Assembly: GCA_021234155.1 (NCBI GenBank)
Contig: JAJEKV010000054.1
Coordinates: forward strand, 6,297,042-6,361,041
Origin: Isoetes taiwanensis
Lineage: Eukaryota > Streptophyta > Lycopodiopsida > Isoetales > Isoetaceae
Direction: 5' to 3'
DNA: 64,000 nt
Shown here: one piece after another, positions 26,020 through 39,429 of the stretch
Layout of the letters: every line of letters begins with the position of its first letter
Position numbering within the stretch: position 1 is the first letter of the stretch
Notes under the pieces: generated by a model
What the model was told of the DNA's origin: nothing
Seen by the model: the letters and a program-made list of their open reading frames with translations, nothing else
Database searches by the model: none
Made by a program: the position numbers and the translations under genes

Positions 26020-26069
26020 CTGGTCTGTCCATATTTTAACATATTGCCTAAATATGGACAGACCAGAAC
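26017..26069. repeat. Perfect 20-bp inverted repeat with 13-nt loop
   Basis: The left arm GTTCTGGTCTGTCCATATTT (26017-26036) is exactly complementary to the right arm at 26050-26069, with a 13-base AT-rich loop. A transcript in either direction would fold into a long stem. It could be the end pair of a tiny foldback element or part of a small-RNA precursor. The sequence alone does not decide. Confidence 0.9.
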
Positions 26070-26639
26070 TACATATACTCAAATACAACCTCTTTAGACA
26101 TCGTGATAGCAGATAGAGTAACTCAATTTGATCTTGTTTCTCCAGCCCAACCTGGAACAACAACTCAACCCAGTCTTATGGTTAGAATGATAGTAGATCA
26201 GAGGCCAGTTAGAAAATGCTACTCATTTATTCACCTGAATAAGATGGATTAAAAGTTAGCCACCTACAATGATAACAATGTCAAGGGTTACTAGGCCTTA
26301 CCAGGTTGATTCTCGTTTCCAAAGATACTGCTTGCAATATAAGTATAAAAAGCTCTTCATTTATATGCCCACGTTTCGTTTAGATCTAGCACACACATGC
26401 TTTACAGAAAGGATCATGTCCAACCCACTTGATGATATAACAACCTCGAAATTGCACAAAATTTGAAGTTTGACAACCTGTCAAATGAAAAGAGCAAAGA
26501 TTGGATTGTTGCCCAACCAAACATACTATAAAATATTTGTAAACCACAAAAATACATAGTACTAGATGCTAAAAATAGAGTTATTAAATCAAGATGATTA
26601 ATGCCAAAAGCTCCACTTTAAATAAGGCATAACATATTC

Positions 26640-26866
26640 CGCACTTCAAATGTCCTGCTCATCTTAGAAGATCAGTTATACACTGTAGTGCTACTAATGT
26701 GGTTGAAATTTGATGATCTAGACTCAAGGAACAGAAGCAAAAAGAACCTTCATCCACCATGTCGCACATGGCTGCAAGCTGTGAGAATGCTTCAAAAGAT
26801 CATGGAGTCAGGTATCAAGCCTTCCTGCTGCATCTCCAGCATATAAACACCTTCTTTCCATCCCTG
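26640..26866 (-). pseudogene. PPR repeat remnant
   Basis: The minus strand reads 'GWKEGVYMLEMQQEGLIPDS', then a SILTACSHV-like block, then in shifted frame 'MVDEGSF' and 'CITDLLR', then 'AGHLKCG' after a stop. This order matches the C-terminal third of plant PPR proteins (..M..EG..PD..TF..IL.ACSH.G.VDEG...DLL.RAG.L). A TTTACAG acceptor-like site precedes it at ~26867-26873. At least one stop and frame changes show it is a relic, possibly of a duplicated relative of the PPR gene 4 kb away. Confidence 0.6.
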
Positions 26867-27146
26867 TAAAGGGCATGTAATGCAATTAGGACAACCCACG
26901 AGACAACATCTCATCTTAATCATCATGAAAAATGAAGTGAAATACCTTGGATGGAGGTCCCCCACGCTCTGGATCAGTGCAACCGCTGCTCTATTCCAAG
27001 CAAACCTAAACTTAAAAATGTTTTGTATTTCGTGAGAAATTCTTCAATCTAGTATATTAAAACGTAGTTTAACACCGGAGTATTGACATAAATTACCGCG
27101 AGTTGAATGGGCAGATTAGAATATCACCCTTCTAGATTTTTGTCGA

Positions 27147-30100
27147 AAAAAAAAAAAAAACCTTAAAATACGTAAGATCCTAAGACCATCGGACTTTAGG
27201 TCGGAGTCGATCTTTACAAAACGAGAACATGACCTCAAATTGGCAGTCCCTAAATACAATGAGGTGTAAAAGCATTTAGACGAGGACATGATCACTAAGT
27301 TATAATTTCATAGAAGCGTAAAATGCAGTAGTATAATTATGCATAAACTTGCATTACCTTTACTGATAATAACAAATTGTATACTTGAGAATTGTAACAA
27401 CCATAAGATCCGATCCAATATAACTAGAGTACCAAATGTACTTAATATGGAGCCAAGTAGCAACAAAATATCTTGCAAAATAGAACATCTTTAGATGTAA
27501 CATAGCAAGGAGCAAAAGATCACATTACTGCACCAACAAAACATACACAAGCATTAGTCATGGTTGTAATGCATTTGGTAAGCGGAGTGTCATGGGATCT
27601 TTTAGTTTATCACCCTTCACCTTGCTTGCAACAACCAAAAAACAAGGTAAGAAAAGCATGCAAACACAAACTAAAAGGCGTCACAACAATTATACGCAAG
27701 CTGTAAGAAAGAAGTTTATAGGGAGACTCGGTCAATCAATATACCTGCCGAGTAAGCATAATGAAACAAGGTTATTGTAGCGACCATGCATAAGTGCCAT
27801 GTGCATAACTGATACTACTTGATAAGTTAGTTCTACTGCGATCATATGAGAGTATCAAGGTATTTAGAGGCATGCAGGCCAAGAAGTATTTTTAGAAGTC
27901 ATGGAATTCTTGCTTTCTGCCAAAAACAGCAATCTATGTATGAAGTACCGCGGCTTGGGAAACAAATCCCAATCTTATACATATGCAAGCAAATAATTGA
28001 AATCTTTGCCTTATATGATACGGATCAAGCATGATCAGCTTAAGGATTATAAGATTTAACAACATATGCGCTTGATTACATATGCTCATGCAAGAGGATT
28101 ATATGATTTTTCCTCATCATGCTCATCAAATTATTAGCAATCAACATATGCATGCGATTGTTAAGGATAGCATGAAATCAATCTCGCGATAATGACAAAC
28201 CACTGTAGCGAGGAGATGCACGTGTAATAGTGTTAAATATGTGATGTGGAACAAAGCACCACAAATAACAAGCAATTAAAATGAAGAAGCTGGATCAATA
28301 GCATGCGGCATTATTTAAATTATACCGGATAGTATGGCTTCATACATGAGATAATTTCAAAACAAGAATGCGTGTACAATGTCTAGATCCGATTAGCAAG
28401 ATCATAATCAAGAATAAGGCTAAGAGAAAATTTACATTATTGAACTAGTATGCAATCAATGAGATCCAACCTTGAGAGAACTATAATGAACTTCAAACAC
28501 CTTAAATCTTTTGTGGTGCTTTTATCCCCTAATGGCTTCATTTACGGTGTTGCATCCGGTAATTTTCATATGGGTCTTAGGCAGCCCATTCTTTGGGTGC
28601 TGCTCTCCATATCCAATAGATTACTGCTATTTGGAATACCATGCTCAAGAATAGGCTAAAATAAAAGCTGGCGATTAAGCGTGACAATACAAGGTATATT
28701 GCAGCTGACAATGCTATCCCGGGGATCATGCTTCCATTTCCATTGCATTAATCTTCAAGGGTGAATTTATTGGCGGACTTATGGAATTGGAAGGTCTTCT
28801 TATTCTTTGGTAGATTTCAGCTTTCTCGCAATCCTCTTTTCACGGTAGCATAATTTAAATCTCCTTTCTTTCTGATCGTACTATGAGTTGGGTATGCCAC
28901 TATGAGAATCAGGGCACCCTACTTGCACTAAAAGCTCTGATGATATATGCTTAAGTAGAATTGATTCCTCATAGAAGCGGTTCCTAAGCCCGGTAAACCA
29001 CAAACCTTGGGTAGCAGTAGTACTTAGAGTATAGATCCCGAAGGATGTACATGCGGCCATGTCACAGGCCTAATAGTCGGCATATGACTCCATGAGAAGC
29101 AAAATTCGGATAAGTGAGATCAACCATTTCCTTAGGTTTTCATTGGGTTTTGGAAAAATAGGTCATTTTGCATCCATAGCGAAATTAGGGACAAGCCCAC
29201 AAAACCACAAAAAAGAGCATAAATACCCATAGTTAGAATTCATAAACAACAAGTCCATAGGCCTAATGTTTCCATTCTCCATTATGAGCCATTTTGCATG
29301 GAAATTGGCTACATAAATGCTAGGCTACAAACATGACAACATTTATACCCAAACAACATATAATAAAAATCCTACCTCCCTACAGTAGGTTAGGGAGGGT
29401 CTTAGTTAAAAATTTATCTATCGCCAAACTAGCAACAAGGTGAAGCCGGGACCTTGTTGCCAAAAGCATCTACTTAACCCTATGCAGCATTTTATTCATA
29501 TCACTGTTACAATCGCTTTCAAACCTCTGATCATGGCTGATATTGTACAGCTTACTCCGGGGGAAGGTTTTGGTTTGCGGTATGAATGCGACATTCTGAT
29601 GATATCATTTCTTCCAAATCCATTGTCACAAAAGTAAAGGTGATGTGACAATATCCCATAAGCGGCATTATTAGCATCCGGTGTCGTAAACATAGGAAAA
29701 AGAATTTGAGAAATAATAACCTTGGATGCTTGTCCATAAGGCCTCTTGACTAGTAGTATAATGAACTTATTTACACCTTAAATTTGGAGCCGTTCTCTTG
29801 TCATATCTGGCGAGTAATGACAAGCCCCTTTCATGATCGAACTTCCAAAGGGACATTCAAAGAGTGGCTTTAACACCAATAGGGTCGTAGTCCCAGCAAT
29901 ATCTTTATAACAGGTATCATCCTTAATGCCCAAGAACGCATGTTGTAGATTGTAAGATCAGGAATTACAAGAAAAGAACTCTTTGCAAGTTACCCCCATT
30001 AATAATGTTCAAGTCATCAATGTATACGGAGGTATTTTGAAACTTTGTAAATATGAAAAGCAAATGCGCCACGTTTGCCAAGGTTAGAGAATGAACCTAA

Positions 30101-33100
30101 GTTGAACCATGCTAGGTATAAGTTGCACCAAGATGGTGCAAGCAAATCCATAGGAATTCCCCTTTTTATTTGTCTCCATACATCATTACCCCATTTGAAG
30201 AAAGCAATTGCGGGGAAGCCATGTATTCATGCTTTTGAAGCTGCTCTCTAGACACAAAATCCCGGTGACATACTCTTTATCGTATGATTCACGACCCATT
30301 TGACAATGTAATCACCATTCTTGCATTTTGATAAGAAGGTCAAATAAATGGTGATCCTCCATCTTGAATATCCATACCATGTCGGCAACATCAACACACT
30401 GACCTCAATAATCGCGAGTCATTACCTTCTGGGGAATGTTTTCGCATATATCTAGTGATATCTGCTTTGCCAAAACCTCATGAATTTTGTGGGGGCAAGT
30501 TTAGAACAACATCAAAAGCTGAATTAACAATCAGGCCATTAACTTTCTTTTGCTCCATAATCTGATCATTGCGGTTTTTAAAGAGCGGACTTTAGGCCAT
30601 ACTTCAACAAAATTGAGAACCTTGCGTGTGAAGCTATGTTGTGGAAGATAGTATTGTGGCGTTAGTTAACCATCTATACTCACCTTTATGGGCTTTGAAG
30701 GTAGCCATCAAGTAGGAGTAATTTGCCCTCTTTTGTCGAGCAACAATTCATCAATTTGTTAATCTCCGACACATCATTTTTAATAAGCTCATGAGGAATC
30801 TCACATTTTATGAAATCATGGCTGTCGGTCACCTTCTTGCCATATCGGCAATATGCCTTTGACAAATGAAGACAACATTATTGGGCTTTGTCCAAACCAG
30901 AAATGTACAAATTGTCATTGAGCCATTCAATATTTTTTCATAAGCTGGCGGGTGGATTTCAAATAAAATCTCTTAGGAGCGGATTTTGCGCGAAAGCAAC
31001 AATTTCCGCGGTGTGCAAATTCAATCGAATATTCCTTATATTGCCGATGCTCTGTAGGGGATAAATCGAATGTCATATTTGTGTACACGGAAGAATTATT
31101 GCATAGCGAGTAAAATCATCCATATGAATTCTTGTATGCCTAAAGCCACTATCCAGGTATATGATTAAATCCACAGTAAAAGCCTTCGAGTTTTCCGTTG
31201 TGAATGATTTCAGTTAGTGGTCTGATATGATAATACTCAGTCCCGATAAACGGCGATTTGGATTGAATACATAGGCATTTATTGCTTGGCGGTCTGCAAA
31301 TACTTTGAAAGGTTTATAAACCTTATGCTGAATTTGTTGATCAATGTATTTCCAAGCAAAAGGTTGTTTTATCTACTAGCTCTGTACCTCTTTCATTTTA
31401 GCACTTCATACATCAAGTATGAAATAATTTCTTAATACTAAACTTCTCAAGTGATTTAGAGAAAAAGGTCAAGTGAACAATGCGTAAGCTGTTTGTCGAT
31501 ACTTTTCTTTGGATGGAGATTGCTTATAATTATTGACATCCTTAAGCAATTGTCTGAGGTCGCGGTACAATCTTTGACCACCTAAAAATATTGACCAAAA
31601 ATTAGCATTCATTGTTGCCAATTCTCTTACATACTAAGAAAACAAAAGCATATATTTATTGATTTTTCTTGTAAAAAGCCAAATGGCACATGAGTGAACA
31701 AAAAGAGTTCACAAAAAGAAATCGGCATTCGATCATGGATGAGAATCCAGAATTGTAGCAGAATGCCAATGATAATACTCATGCCATAAAGACATGATGC
31801 ATTTTAAAATTGAAACACATCGAGGACTCCACTTCCATATCTAATTCAATAGGAATAACACATTTCGAGTCCGCAGTCATTACCACCTTTAGTGATGGAG
31901 ACTAAATATGATTTTAGCTCGATATTCTCCATGTTGCAATTGGAGGCGAGGTACGCTCTGATTTTGCAAACCCATTTGGTAGCTTAGGATCATATGTAGT
32001 GATTCTAGGAGGCATCATAGAGAACTTCTTGAGGGCTATTAAAGGATTCTTCTTTGCTAGAAAGACTTTTCAGCAAAGCAGTAGGAGTCTTGGGTGCTTG
32101 GTACTTAAGAAAGTAATGGGTTTAATCATTTTTCTCGGCAGTCAGCCATTACTGCTTTGTTACCAAAACAGCTTTTCAGATTTTTGTTTTCGATCTGCTT
32201 TGCATAGAAAAGGGTCATCTCGGCATAATAGTTTTCCTCATTTCGGGTAGGAAATATAAGCAATAGCAATTTGGCCTCCTTGATTACATTCGAGGGAATT
32301 TAGTGATGGTCACCATTTTCATAAGTGGTGATGAGCGGGAATAAATCTTCCATGTGATTAGAAGATACCAAATACCACTGATCGAACGGATAATACCACA
32401 TTTACAATCATCCTCTTCCTTTTCTTTCTTTTCTTCTTTTTGTCCAATTTGTTTTTTACACATTTGCATGAAGTATGGAAGCAGTGATCTCCAAATCCTT
32501 TTAAGATAGTAATCATTTCTAGAAATATTGGGAAAAGCCATGTGTCCTTTCGCCCAATTTCAATAAGAGTGTTCTTGATACATACTTGTTCAAAGAAGTC
32601 CATCACGAAAGGTAAATCCACTTCAAGTGTTTCAAATATCTTCTCAAATTTCCCACTTGGCAGTTTTTGCGTGTATAACATCTTCTTTGGTAATCCCATT
32701 AGCGCCATCAAGTGTATCCTTTCTTGATGGGGGCAAGAGCTCGAAATTCATGCTTTTCAAATAGCATCTTGCTGGGCCAGTGACATAACTTTCCATGATT
32801 TGCTCAATAATTAAAAAAGGAAAGCAAGAGGAATTAGATAGAGAGTGATTAGGCACCTCAACATCCCTCCCGGTCGTCATTCTTGGCAATCTCATTATTA
32901 TCTACATTCAATACTATTTTCAAGACCACGAAAATCATCTTACGTAGGATCATTATCAGAAAATAAGCGGTTAAACTTCACCACTGTACAAAAGTGGATG
33001 GAGTATTATACGCATCTTTGTTGTCATCAAAAGTAGAGGGATATTATTAGCTTCCTCTATCTTTGTAATACTGACCATGAACTTTTTGAAACATCATCCT

Positions 33101-33565
33101 CCAAGACAATCTGTTGGTATAGAATCTTTGCTCATCTCATTGTCGTAGTGTTAATCAATTCCTTACACTTAGTAAATTCAAAGTTCACCATTTTCATAGC
33201 TTGATAGGTTTTGAACCAACCAGAAACCAAGATAAGAGAGCGAGGAGAGATTTTTGTCAAACAAATTCACCTCTTTGAAGATGATAAAGTTATGAATCTC
33301 CTTATTTTTGATGCAGCCAATGATGTTACGGGTACGCAAAATTTGAAATTTGTAAATATGGCATTTGCTCGTATTGGAAGCCACCAGCTCCTTAATCCAA
33401 TGATTGTTAGAATCATAATCATCTTCAATAGTAATTCACAGCCTTAAAATAATTTACTTTCGTGAGAAAAGGGATACAAGTAGCAAAATAAATGAATCAA
33501 CACCTCCTGTGATGCAATTATGATCCACGACTCTTTGAGGTATAACCCATTCAAAGCTGAGTTAG
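27147..33565 (-). mobile_element. Penelope-like retroelement array, unit 1 (older-looking)
   Basis: This ~6.4-kb unit is repeated head-to-tail with 33566-44820. Its left ~2.2 kb (27163-29365) is also present at 33570-35740 and 44828-47000. The minus-strand 3' end lies against an A/T homopolymer at 27147-27163, where similarity with the other units stops. Pieces of the same reverse transcriptase and upstream frames as in unit 2 are visible in the same order, but much more broken. No target-site duplication was found. It looks like an old copy joined to unit 2 in tandem, as Penelope-like elements are known to do. Confidence 0.6.
29480..31330 (-). pseudogene. Reverse transcriptase remnant of unit 1
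   Basis: Base by base this region follows the unit 2 reverse transcriptase (35.87-37.59 kb) along its length, but has no long open frame. The uninterrupted junction near 31.2 kb shows what the site looked like before the LINE entered unit 2. The copy is inactive, with many breaks. Confidence 0.65.
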
Positions 33566-35874
33566 AAAAAACTAAAATACATCCAGATCCTAAGACCATC
33601 AGGACTTTAGATCAGGTCTGATCTTTACAAAACAGTATGACCTCAATTAGCAGTCCTAAATACAATGAGGTATAAAAAGCATTTAGACCAAGGACATGAT
33701 CACTAAAGTTATAATTTTCATAGAAGCTGTAAAATACGTGTGCATTATGCATAAACTTGCATTACCTTTGCAGTAATAACAATTGTATAAGCAAATTGTA
33801 ACAACCATAAGATCCGATCAATATAACTAAATTACCAAATGTACTTAATATGGAGCTTAATGCATGACAAATATCTTGCAAAATAGAACATCTTTAAAAT
33901 GCCAACAGCAAGGGGAGCAAAAAGATCACATTGCACGCACCAACAAAACATACACAAGCATTAGTCATGGATTTATATGCATTTGGTAGCGAGTGTCATG
34001 GGATCTTTTGAGTTTATCACCCTTCACCTTGCTTGCAGCAACTAAAAACAAGGTAGAAAAGCATGCAAACACCCTAGAACTAAAGGCCCGAGAATACAAC
34101 AATTATACGCAAGCTGTAAGAAGAGTTTATAGGGGCTCGGTCAATCAATATACCTGCCGGTAAGCATAATGAAACAAGGTTATTGCTTAGCGACCATGCA
34201 TAAGTGCCTTGTGCATAACTGTCTACTTGATAAGTTAGTTTACTGATCATATGAGAGTATCAAGGTATTTAAGAGGCATGGTCATCCAAGTATTTTGAAA
34301 GTCATGGAATTCTTTGCTTTCTGCAACGGCAATCTATGTGTAGTACGGCCAGGAAACAAGTCGATGCTTATACATATTAAAGCAAATAATTGAAATCGCC
34401 TATGATACGGATCAAAGCATGATCAGCTTAGGGATTATAGATTTTAGCAAACATATTAACTTGATTACATATGCTCATGCAGGAGGATTATATGATTTTC
34501 CTCATCATGCTCATCAAATTATTAGCAATCAACATATGCATAGATTGTTAGGATAGCATGAAATCAATCTCTTGATAATGACAAACCACTCTCATGGCCA
34601 GTGCGATGTAATAGTTAAATAATGATGTGGAACAAGCACCACAAATAGCAAGCAATTAAAAATGAAAAGCTGGATCAATAGCATGGGCATTATTTAAATT
34701 ATACCTGAGATAGTATGGCTTCATACATGAGATAATTTCAAAACAAGAATACTTTGTACAATGTCTAGATCGATTAGCGAGATCATAATCAAGAATAAAA
34801 GATGAGAAAATTTTGCATTATTGAACTGGTACATCCAATGAGATCAACCTGAGAAAGAACTATAATAAGACTTCAAACACGTAAATCTTTGGCCGGTGCT
34901 TTCCATCCTAATGGCTTCATTTCTGAATTATTTGCATCCATTTTCATATAGGTCTTGGGCAGCCCATTCTTTAGATTAAGCACGCTCTCCCGCGCATATC
35001 AAATAGATGCCGCTATTTGGAATACCATGCTCGAGAATAGGCTCAGCAAAGCGTAGTGGCGGCCGACAATACAAGGTATATTGCGGCAGCAATGCTATCA
35101 GGATCATCTTCCATTTCCATTTGCATTAATCTTCAAAGAGGTGAACTATTGGCGAGACTTATGGAATTGGAAGATCTTCTTATTCTTTGGTAGATTTCAG
35201 CTTTTCCTCTGAAATCCCTCTTTACGGTAGCATAATTTAAATCTCTCCTTTCTTTCTAGTCATGCTAGAGAGTTAGGTATGCCACTATGAAATAGGGGCA
35301 CCCTAGCACTGAAACGGTGATATATGTAGTAGAATTCAGTTCACAAGCCGGTTCTAAGCGATAAAAGCCACAAACCTTGGGTAGTAGTACTTAGAGTAGA
35401 TCGAAGGATGTACACATGCGGCCATGTCTGCAAAGCCCTAATCGTCCAGCATAGCAGCTCCATCGAAGCAAAATTCCAGATCGGCAGATCAACCATTTTC
35501 CTTAGGTTTCATTGGGTTTTTGGAAAAATAGGTCATTTGCATCCATAACGAAATTAGGGACAAGCCCACAAAACCACAAAAAGAGCATAAATACCCATAG
35601 TTAGAATTCATAAACAACAAGTCATAGGCCTAATGTTCCATTCTCCATTATGAGCCATTTTGCATGGAAAATTGGCCACATAAATGCTTTAGGCTACAAA
35701 CATGACAACATTTATACCCAAACAACATATAATAAAAAAATCCTACCTCCTACCGTAGGTTAGGGAGGGTCTTAGTTAAAAAATTTATCTATCATAAACT
35801 AGCAACAAGGTGAGCAGGACCTTGTTGCCAAAGCCCTGCCCAACCTATGCTGCCAACATTTTATTCATATCATG

Positions 35875-37590
35875 TTACAATACTGCTTTCAAACCTCTGA
35901 TCATATCATTGATATTGTACAACACTCCAGGAAAGGTTTCAGTTTGCAGTATAGATACGACATTCCTGATGATATCATTTCTTCCAAATCCATTGTCACA
36001 AAAGGCAAGAATTAGTGCAGCAATATCCATAGCGGCATTATTAGCATCCGAGTGTGCGTAAACATAAGGAAGAATTTGAGAAATAATAACCTTGGATGCT
36101 TGTCCATAAGGCCTACAGCTAGTGGCCATAATGAACTTGTTTACCTTAAACTGGAGCTTCGTTCTCTTGTCATATCTGCGAGTAATGAACAAGCCCCTTT
36201 CATGATCCAGAACTTCAAAGGAGACATTCAAGAAATTAGCTTTAACACCAATAGGGTGCGTAGTCCCAGCAATATCTTTATAACAGGTATCATCCTTAAT
36301 GCCCAAGAGCTGCATGTTGTAGATTGTAAGATCAGAATTACAAGAAAAGAACTCTTGCAAGTTACCCCCATTAATAATGTTCAAGTCATCAATGTATCTG
36401 GAGGTATTTTGAAACCTGTAAATATCAGCAAATCTGCCACGTTTGCCAAGGTTAAGAATGAACCTAAGTTCGAACCATGCTAGGTATAAGTTGCACCAAG
36501 ATGGACTGCAAGCAAATCCCATAGGAATTCCTTTTTGTTGTCTCCATACATCATTACCCATTTGAAGAAAGCAATTGCACAAGAGCCATGTATTCATGCT
36601 TTTGAACTGCTCTCTAGACACAAAATCCCAGCTGACATGCTCTTTATCATTATGATTCCTGACCCATTTGACAATGTAATCACCATTCTTGCATTTGATA
36701 AGAAGGTCAAATAAATGTTGATCCTCCATCATGAATATCCATACCATGTCAGCAACATCAACACATGACCTCAATAATGCCTTCATTACCTTCTAAGGGA
36801 ATGTTTTCATAGCATCTAGTGATATCTGCTGCAAAAACCTCATGAATTTTGTGAGGCAAGTTTAGAACAACATCAAAAACTGAATTAACAATCCAGGACG
36901 CATTAACTTTCTTTTTGCTCCATAATCTGATCATTGCAGTTTTTCTGAAGCAGACTTTAGGCCATACTTCAACAAAATTACTGAGCACTGCAGTAATGAA
37001 GCTAGCAATATTGGAGAAGATAGTATTGTGAGCGTTAGTTAACCATCTATACTCACCTTTATGGGCTTTGAAGGTAGCCATTAAGTAGGGTAATTTGCCC
37101 TCTTTGTCTGAGCAACAATTCATCAATTTGTTAATCTCCAGCACACATCTGTTTTTAATAAGCTCATGAGGAATCTCACATTTTATGAAATCATGGCTGT
37201 CCAGTCTGCTTCTTGCCATATCAGCAATATGCCTTTGACAAATGAAGACAACATTATTGGAGGCTTTGTCCAAACCAGAAATGTACAAATTGTCATTGAG
37301 CCATTCAATATTTTTCATAACTGCTGGGTCGTTCCAAATAAATCTCTTAGGAGCCAGATTTGCCTTGAAAGCAACAATTTCACAGTGTGCAAATTCAATC
37401 AGAATATTCCTTATATTATCAATATCTGTAGGGGATAAATCCAGAATGTCATATTTGTGTACCTGGAAGAATTGTGTGCATAAACTGGTAAAATCATCCA
37501 TGAATTCTTGTATGCTAAAGCCACTATCCGGTATATGATTAAATCCACAAGTAAAAGCCTTTCTGAGTTTTCCGTTGTGAATGATTTCCA
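35875..37590 (-). pseudogene. Penelope-like reverse transcriptase
   Basis: Two long overlapping frames carry, in order: 'SGLDKASNNVVFIC' (like the DKG box of Penelope-type enzymes), 'FKAHKGEYRWLTNAHNTIFS' (finger motif, cf. KxHK..xRxIT), 'AADITRCYENIPL' (motif A with the catalytic Asp), 'QKGIPMGFACSPSWCNLYL' (motif B) and 'SRYIDDLNII' (motif C, YxDD). A thumb-like segment with 'YGQASKVIISQILPYVYAHS' follows, and the frame ends soon after, with no C-terminal GIY-YIG domain. The enzyme would copy element RNA into DNA. The LTR-class hallmark spacing and protease/integrase are absent, so this is not Ty1/Ty3. The N-terminal part continues across the LINE insertion at 42.5 kb. The element as a whole is broken. 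Confidence 0.75.
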
Positions 37591-37639
37591 GATTAGTGCT
37601 CCTTCAATTCCTCTGCAGCAGCTAGGGGACTTTTCTATG

Positions 37640-39110
37640 GTGGGTATTAATCCCTTTGATCAGCCAAATTCGTCAGGGCCTGCTCGTCACCCCTTGAAGT
37701 CTCTCAGATCCACGAACAAAGATAACGGTTACAAAGGTGATGTGACTCGATCTCTCAATAAAGATGCTCATCTTAAACAGCAAACATTAAATAGGGCATT
37801 GCATCTTTACTCTCAACGGGATAAGCGTTGTCCGCCATAAATTCCCAGTGTTGATGGAGCAAATGGCCCAGACGAACCTCCAACATCGTTGGAGGTTCAA
37901 CACATGATGATGGAAGCGATTACATCCGTTACGGTGTTGGCGGTGCAAGCTGGCCCAAACAAACCTCCAACAGCGTTGGAGATTCACCACATGGTGCTGA
38001 TGCTAATGGGGGGCGGTGCATCTGCTCACGAGGTGTTGGAAGTGCATATTGCTCAGCCACACCTCCAACATGCGTTGGAGGTTCAACTCAGGATGATGAA
38101 AGGGAGCGGACTACTGAGGCATTGACCCCAGATGATTTCTCCAAGGTCCCTCGTCCAGCACGTCTTCCTCTCTATGTCAATTTGCTTCAAAAAGATCTAG
38201 AGAACAAGCTTGACATTCTTACAGCTACTTTGCACATGCAGCAACAAGAGATGACACAATTTCAATGTGCATTGAAATCTGAATTGGCAAAGTGTCGTAA
38301 TGACCCGGCAGCGCTCAGCGGCAAAATTCATCTTTGAACATGCAAAGCTTTGGGAAGCAATTGAGGTATAAAGTTGGAGTTTGCTGCTTGTCATATGACT
38401 GTGGAGCACCTAATGGTTGATATTGGCAAGCAAAGACAAGATTTACTCCGCCATGTCTCTGAGGTGTCTACGAGTTGTAATACTCGCATGCGAGCATTGG
38501 AAGAAAGCATGACCTGCCAAGTGACTGAGCTTGCTAAGGACACATCTAGTCGAGTTGCTGCCTTGGAACGTTCCTATTCTCATGCAACTAAGGCACCTCC
38601 AACTTCTTCTTCACAGCATCATGATCCTAATGTGAGATCCATGCCTAGTTCATCCTCCCCCCAATTTCAAAACTCTCATGTAACAGGTTTTGCATCTACA
38701 TCTGCATCTATATCTGCTCAGAGGCGTAGAGAATACATTGATAGGCACAACCGTCAGTGTAATCTGGTAATTCGTGGCATGCCAGAAGAAGCATCAGAGG
38801 ACTTGCAACAGAAGGTACAGACTTTGGTGTTAGCTAAATTGGACTTCACAACACCAGTTGTTGTCACTGCTGCACATAGGGTTGGAGCATTGCATCCCCA
38901 CCACCCGCGCATAGTGAAATTTCTGATTACAAAATTTGAGTACTAAAATGGATATCCTCAAGCAGGCCAAGCAATTGAAAGGGACATCTCTCTATCTGGA
39001 TTTTGATCTTACTAAGTCCCAACAGTTAGCCAGACGCCAGAATTTGCAAAAGGTCCATGACATTCAAAAGAATGGTGGTAAAGGCTGCCGATTCGTGGAA
39101 AACTTCGTAT
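37640..39110 (+). pseudogene. LINE ORF1 protein
   Basis: ORF1 proteins of LINEs bind element RNA and chaperone nucleic acids. Successive frames give 'GINPFDQPNSSGP', a repetitive segment, 'PRPARLPLYVNLLQKDLENK' (start of a long coiled coil), then at 38374-38946 a 190-codon frame with more heptad-like sequence and 'NLVIRGMPEEASEDLQQKV', 'AAHRVG' and 'RIVKFL'. This is the RNP2/RNP1-like pattern of the RRM and C-terminal domain in L1-type ORF1. The next frame continues 'LKGTSLYLDFDLTKSQQL', closing the C-terminal domain. At least two frame changes and one in-frame stop are needed to read it. Confidence 0.7.
37878..38083 (+). repeat. Three spaced hairpins in the LINE 5' region
   Basis: CCTCCAAC-ATC-GTTGGAGG (37878-37896), a near copy with AGC loop (37963-37982) and one with ATGC loop (38062-38083) are each flanked by GTTCAAC or related sequence and spaced about 85-100 bases apart. 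The stems are 7-8 bp and perfect or nearly so. They look like a tandem array with a palindromic core, either in the 5' UTR or in a repetitive N-terminal part of ORF1 (the reading 'PPTSLEVQH', 'PPTALEIHH', 'HALEVQL' is also periodic). Confidence 0.8.
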
Positions 39111-39429
39111 TTTACACCATCACATGCAACCTGTCGGCGTCTTTCATCATGCTCAGGCCACTCATCACTGCTGGTGTTAAAGTCCATTCTCCCATTTCCC
39201 ATGCACATACCAATCTTGCAAATCGCCTCGTGTTGTTCCATCTTACGCACCCACCACATCTTCTTACGCTCAAGGTCATTCCTCTCATGATGTTGCTAAT
39301 GGTACCCTTTGATCTTTGCTGCTGGCGATGTTCTTGGCGCTTATCTGCTGCCATTACGCCTCTATTGCTCCAGCCTCCCTCGATTCGACCGATCATACCT
39401 CAAATGTACCTTCCTAGGAAATGTGCCTT

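Noticed and set aside
35745-35775. Hairpin at the boundary of the shared segment in units 1 and 2 (CCTACCTCC..GGTTAGGGAGG)
   Set aside because: The arms pair only imperfectly and with a bulge; too weak to list as a structure.
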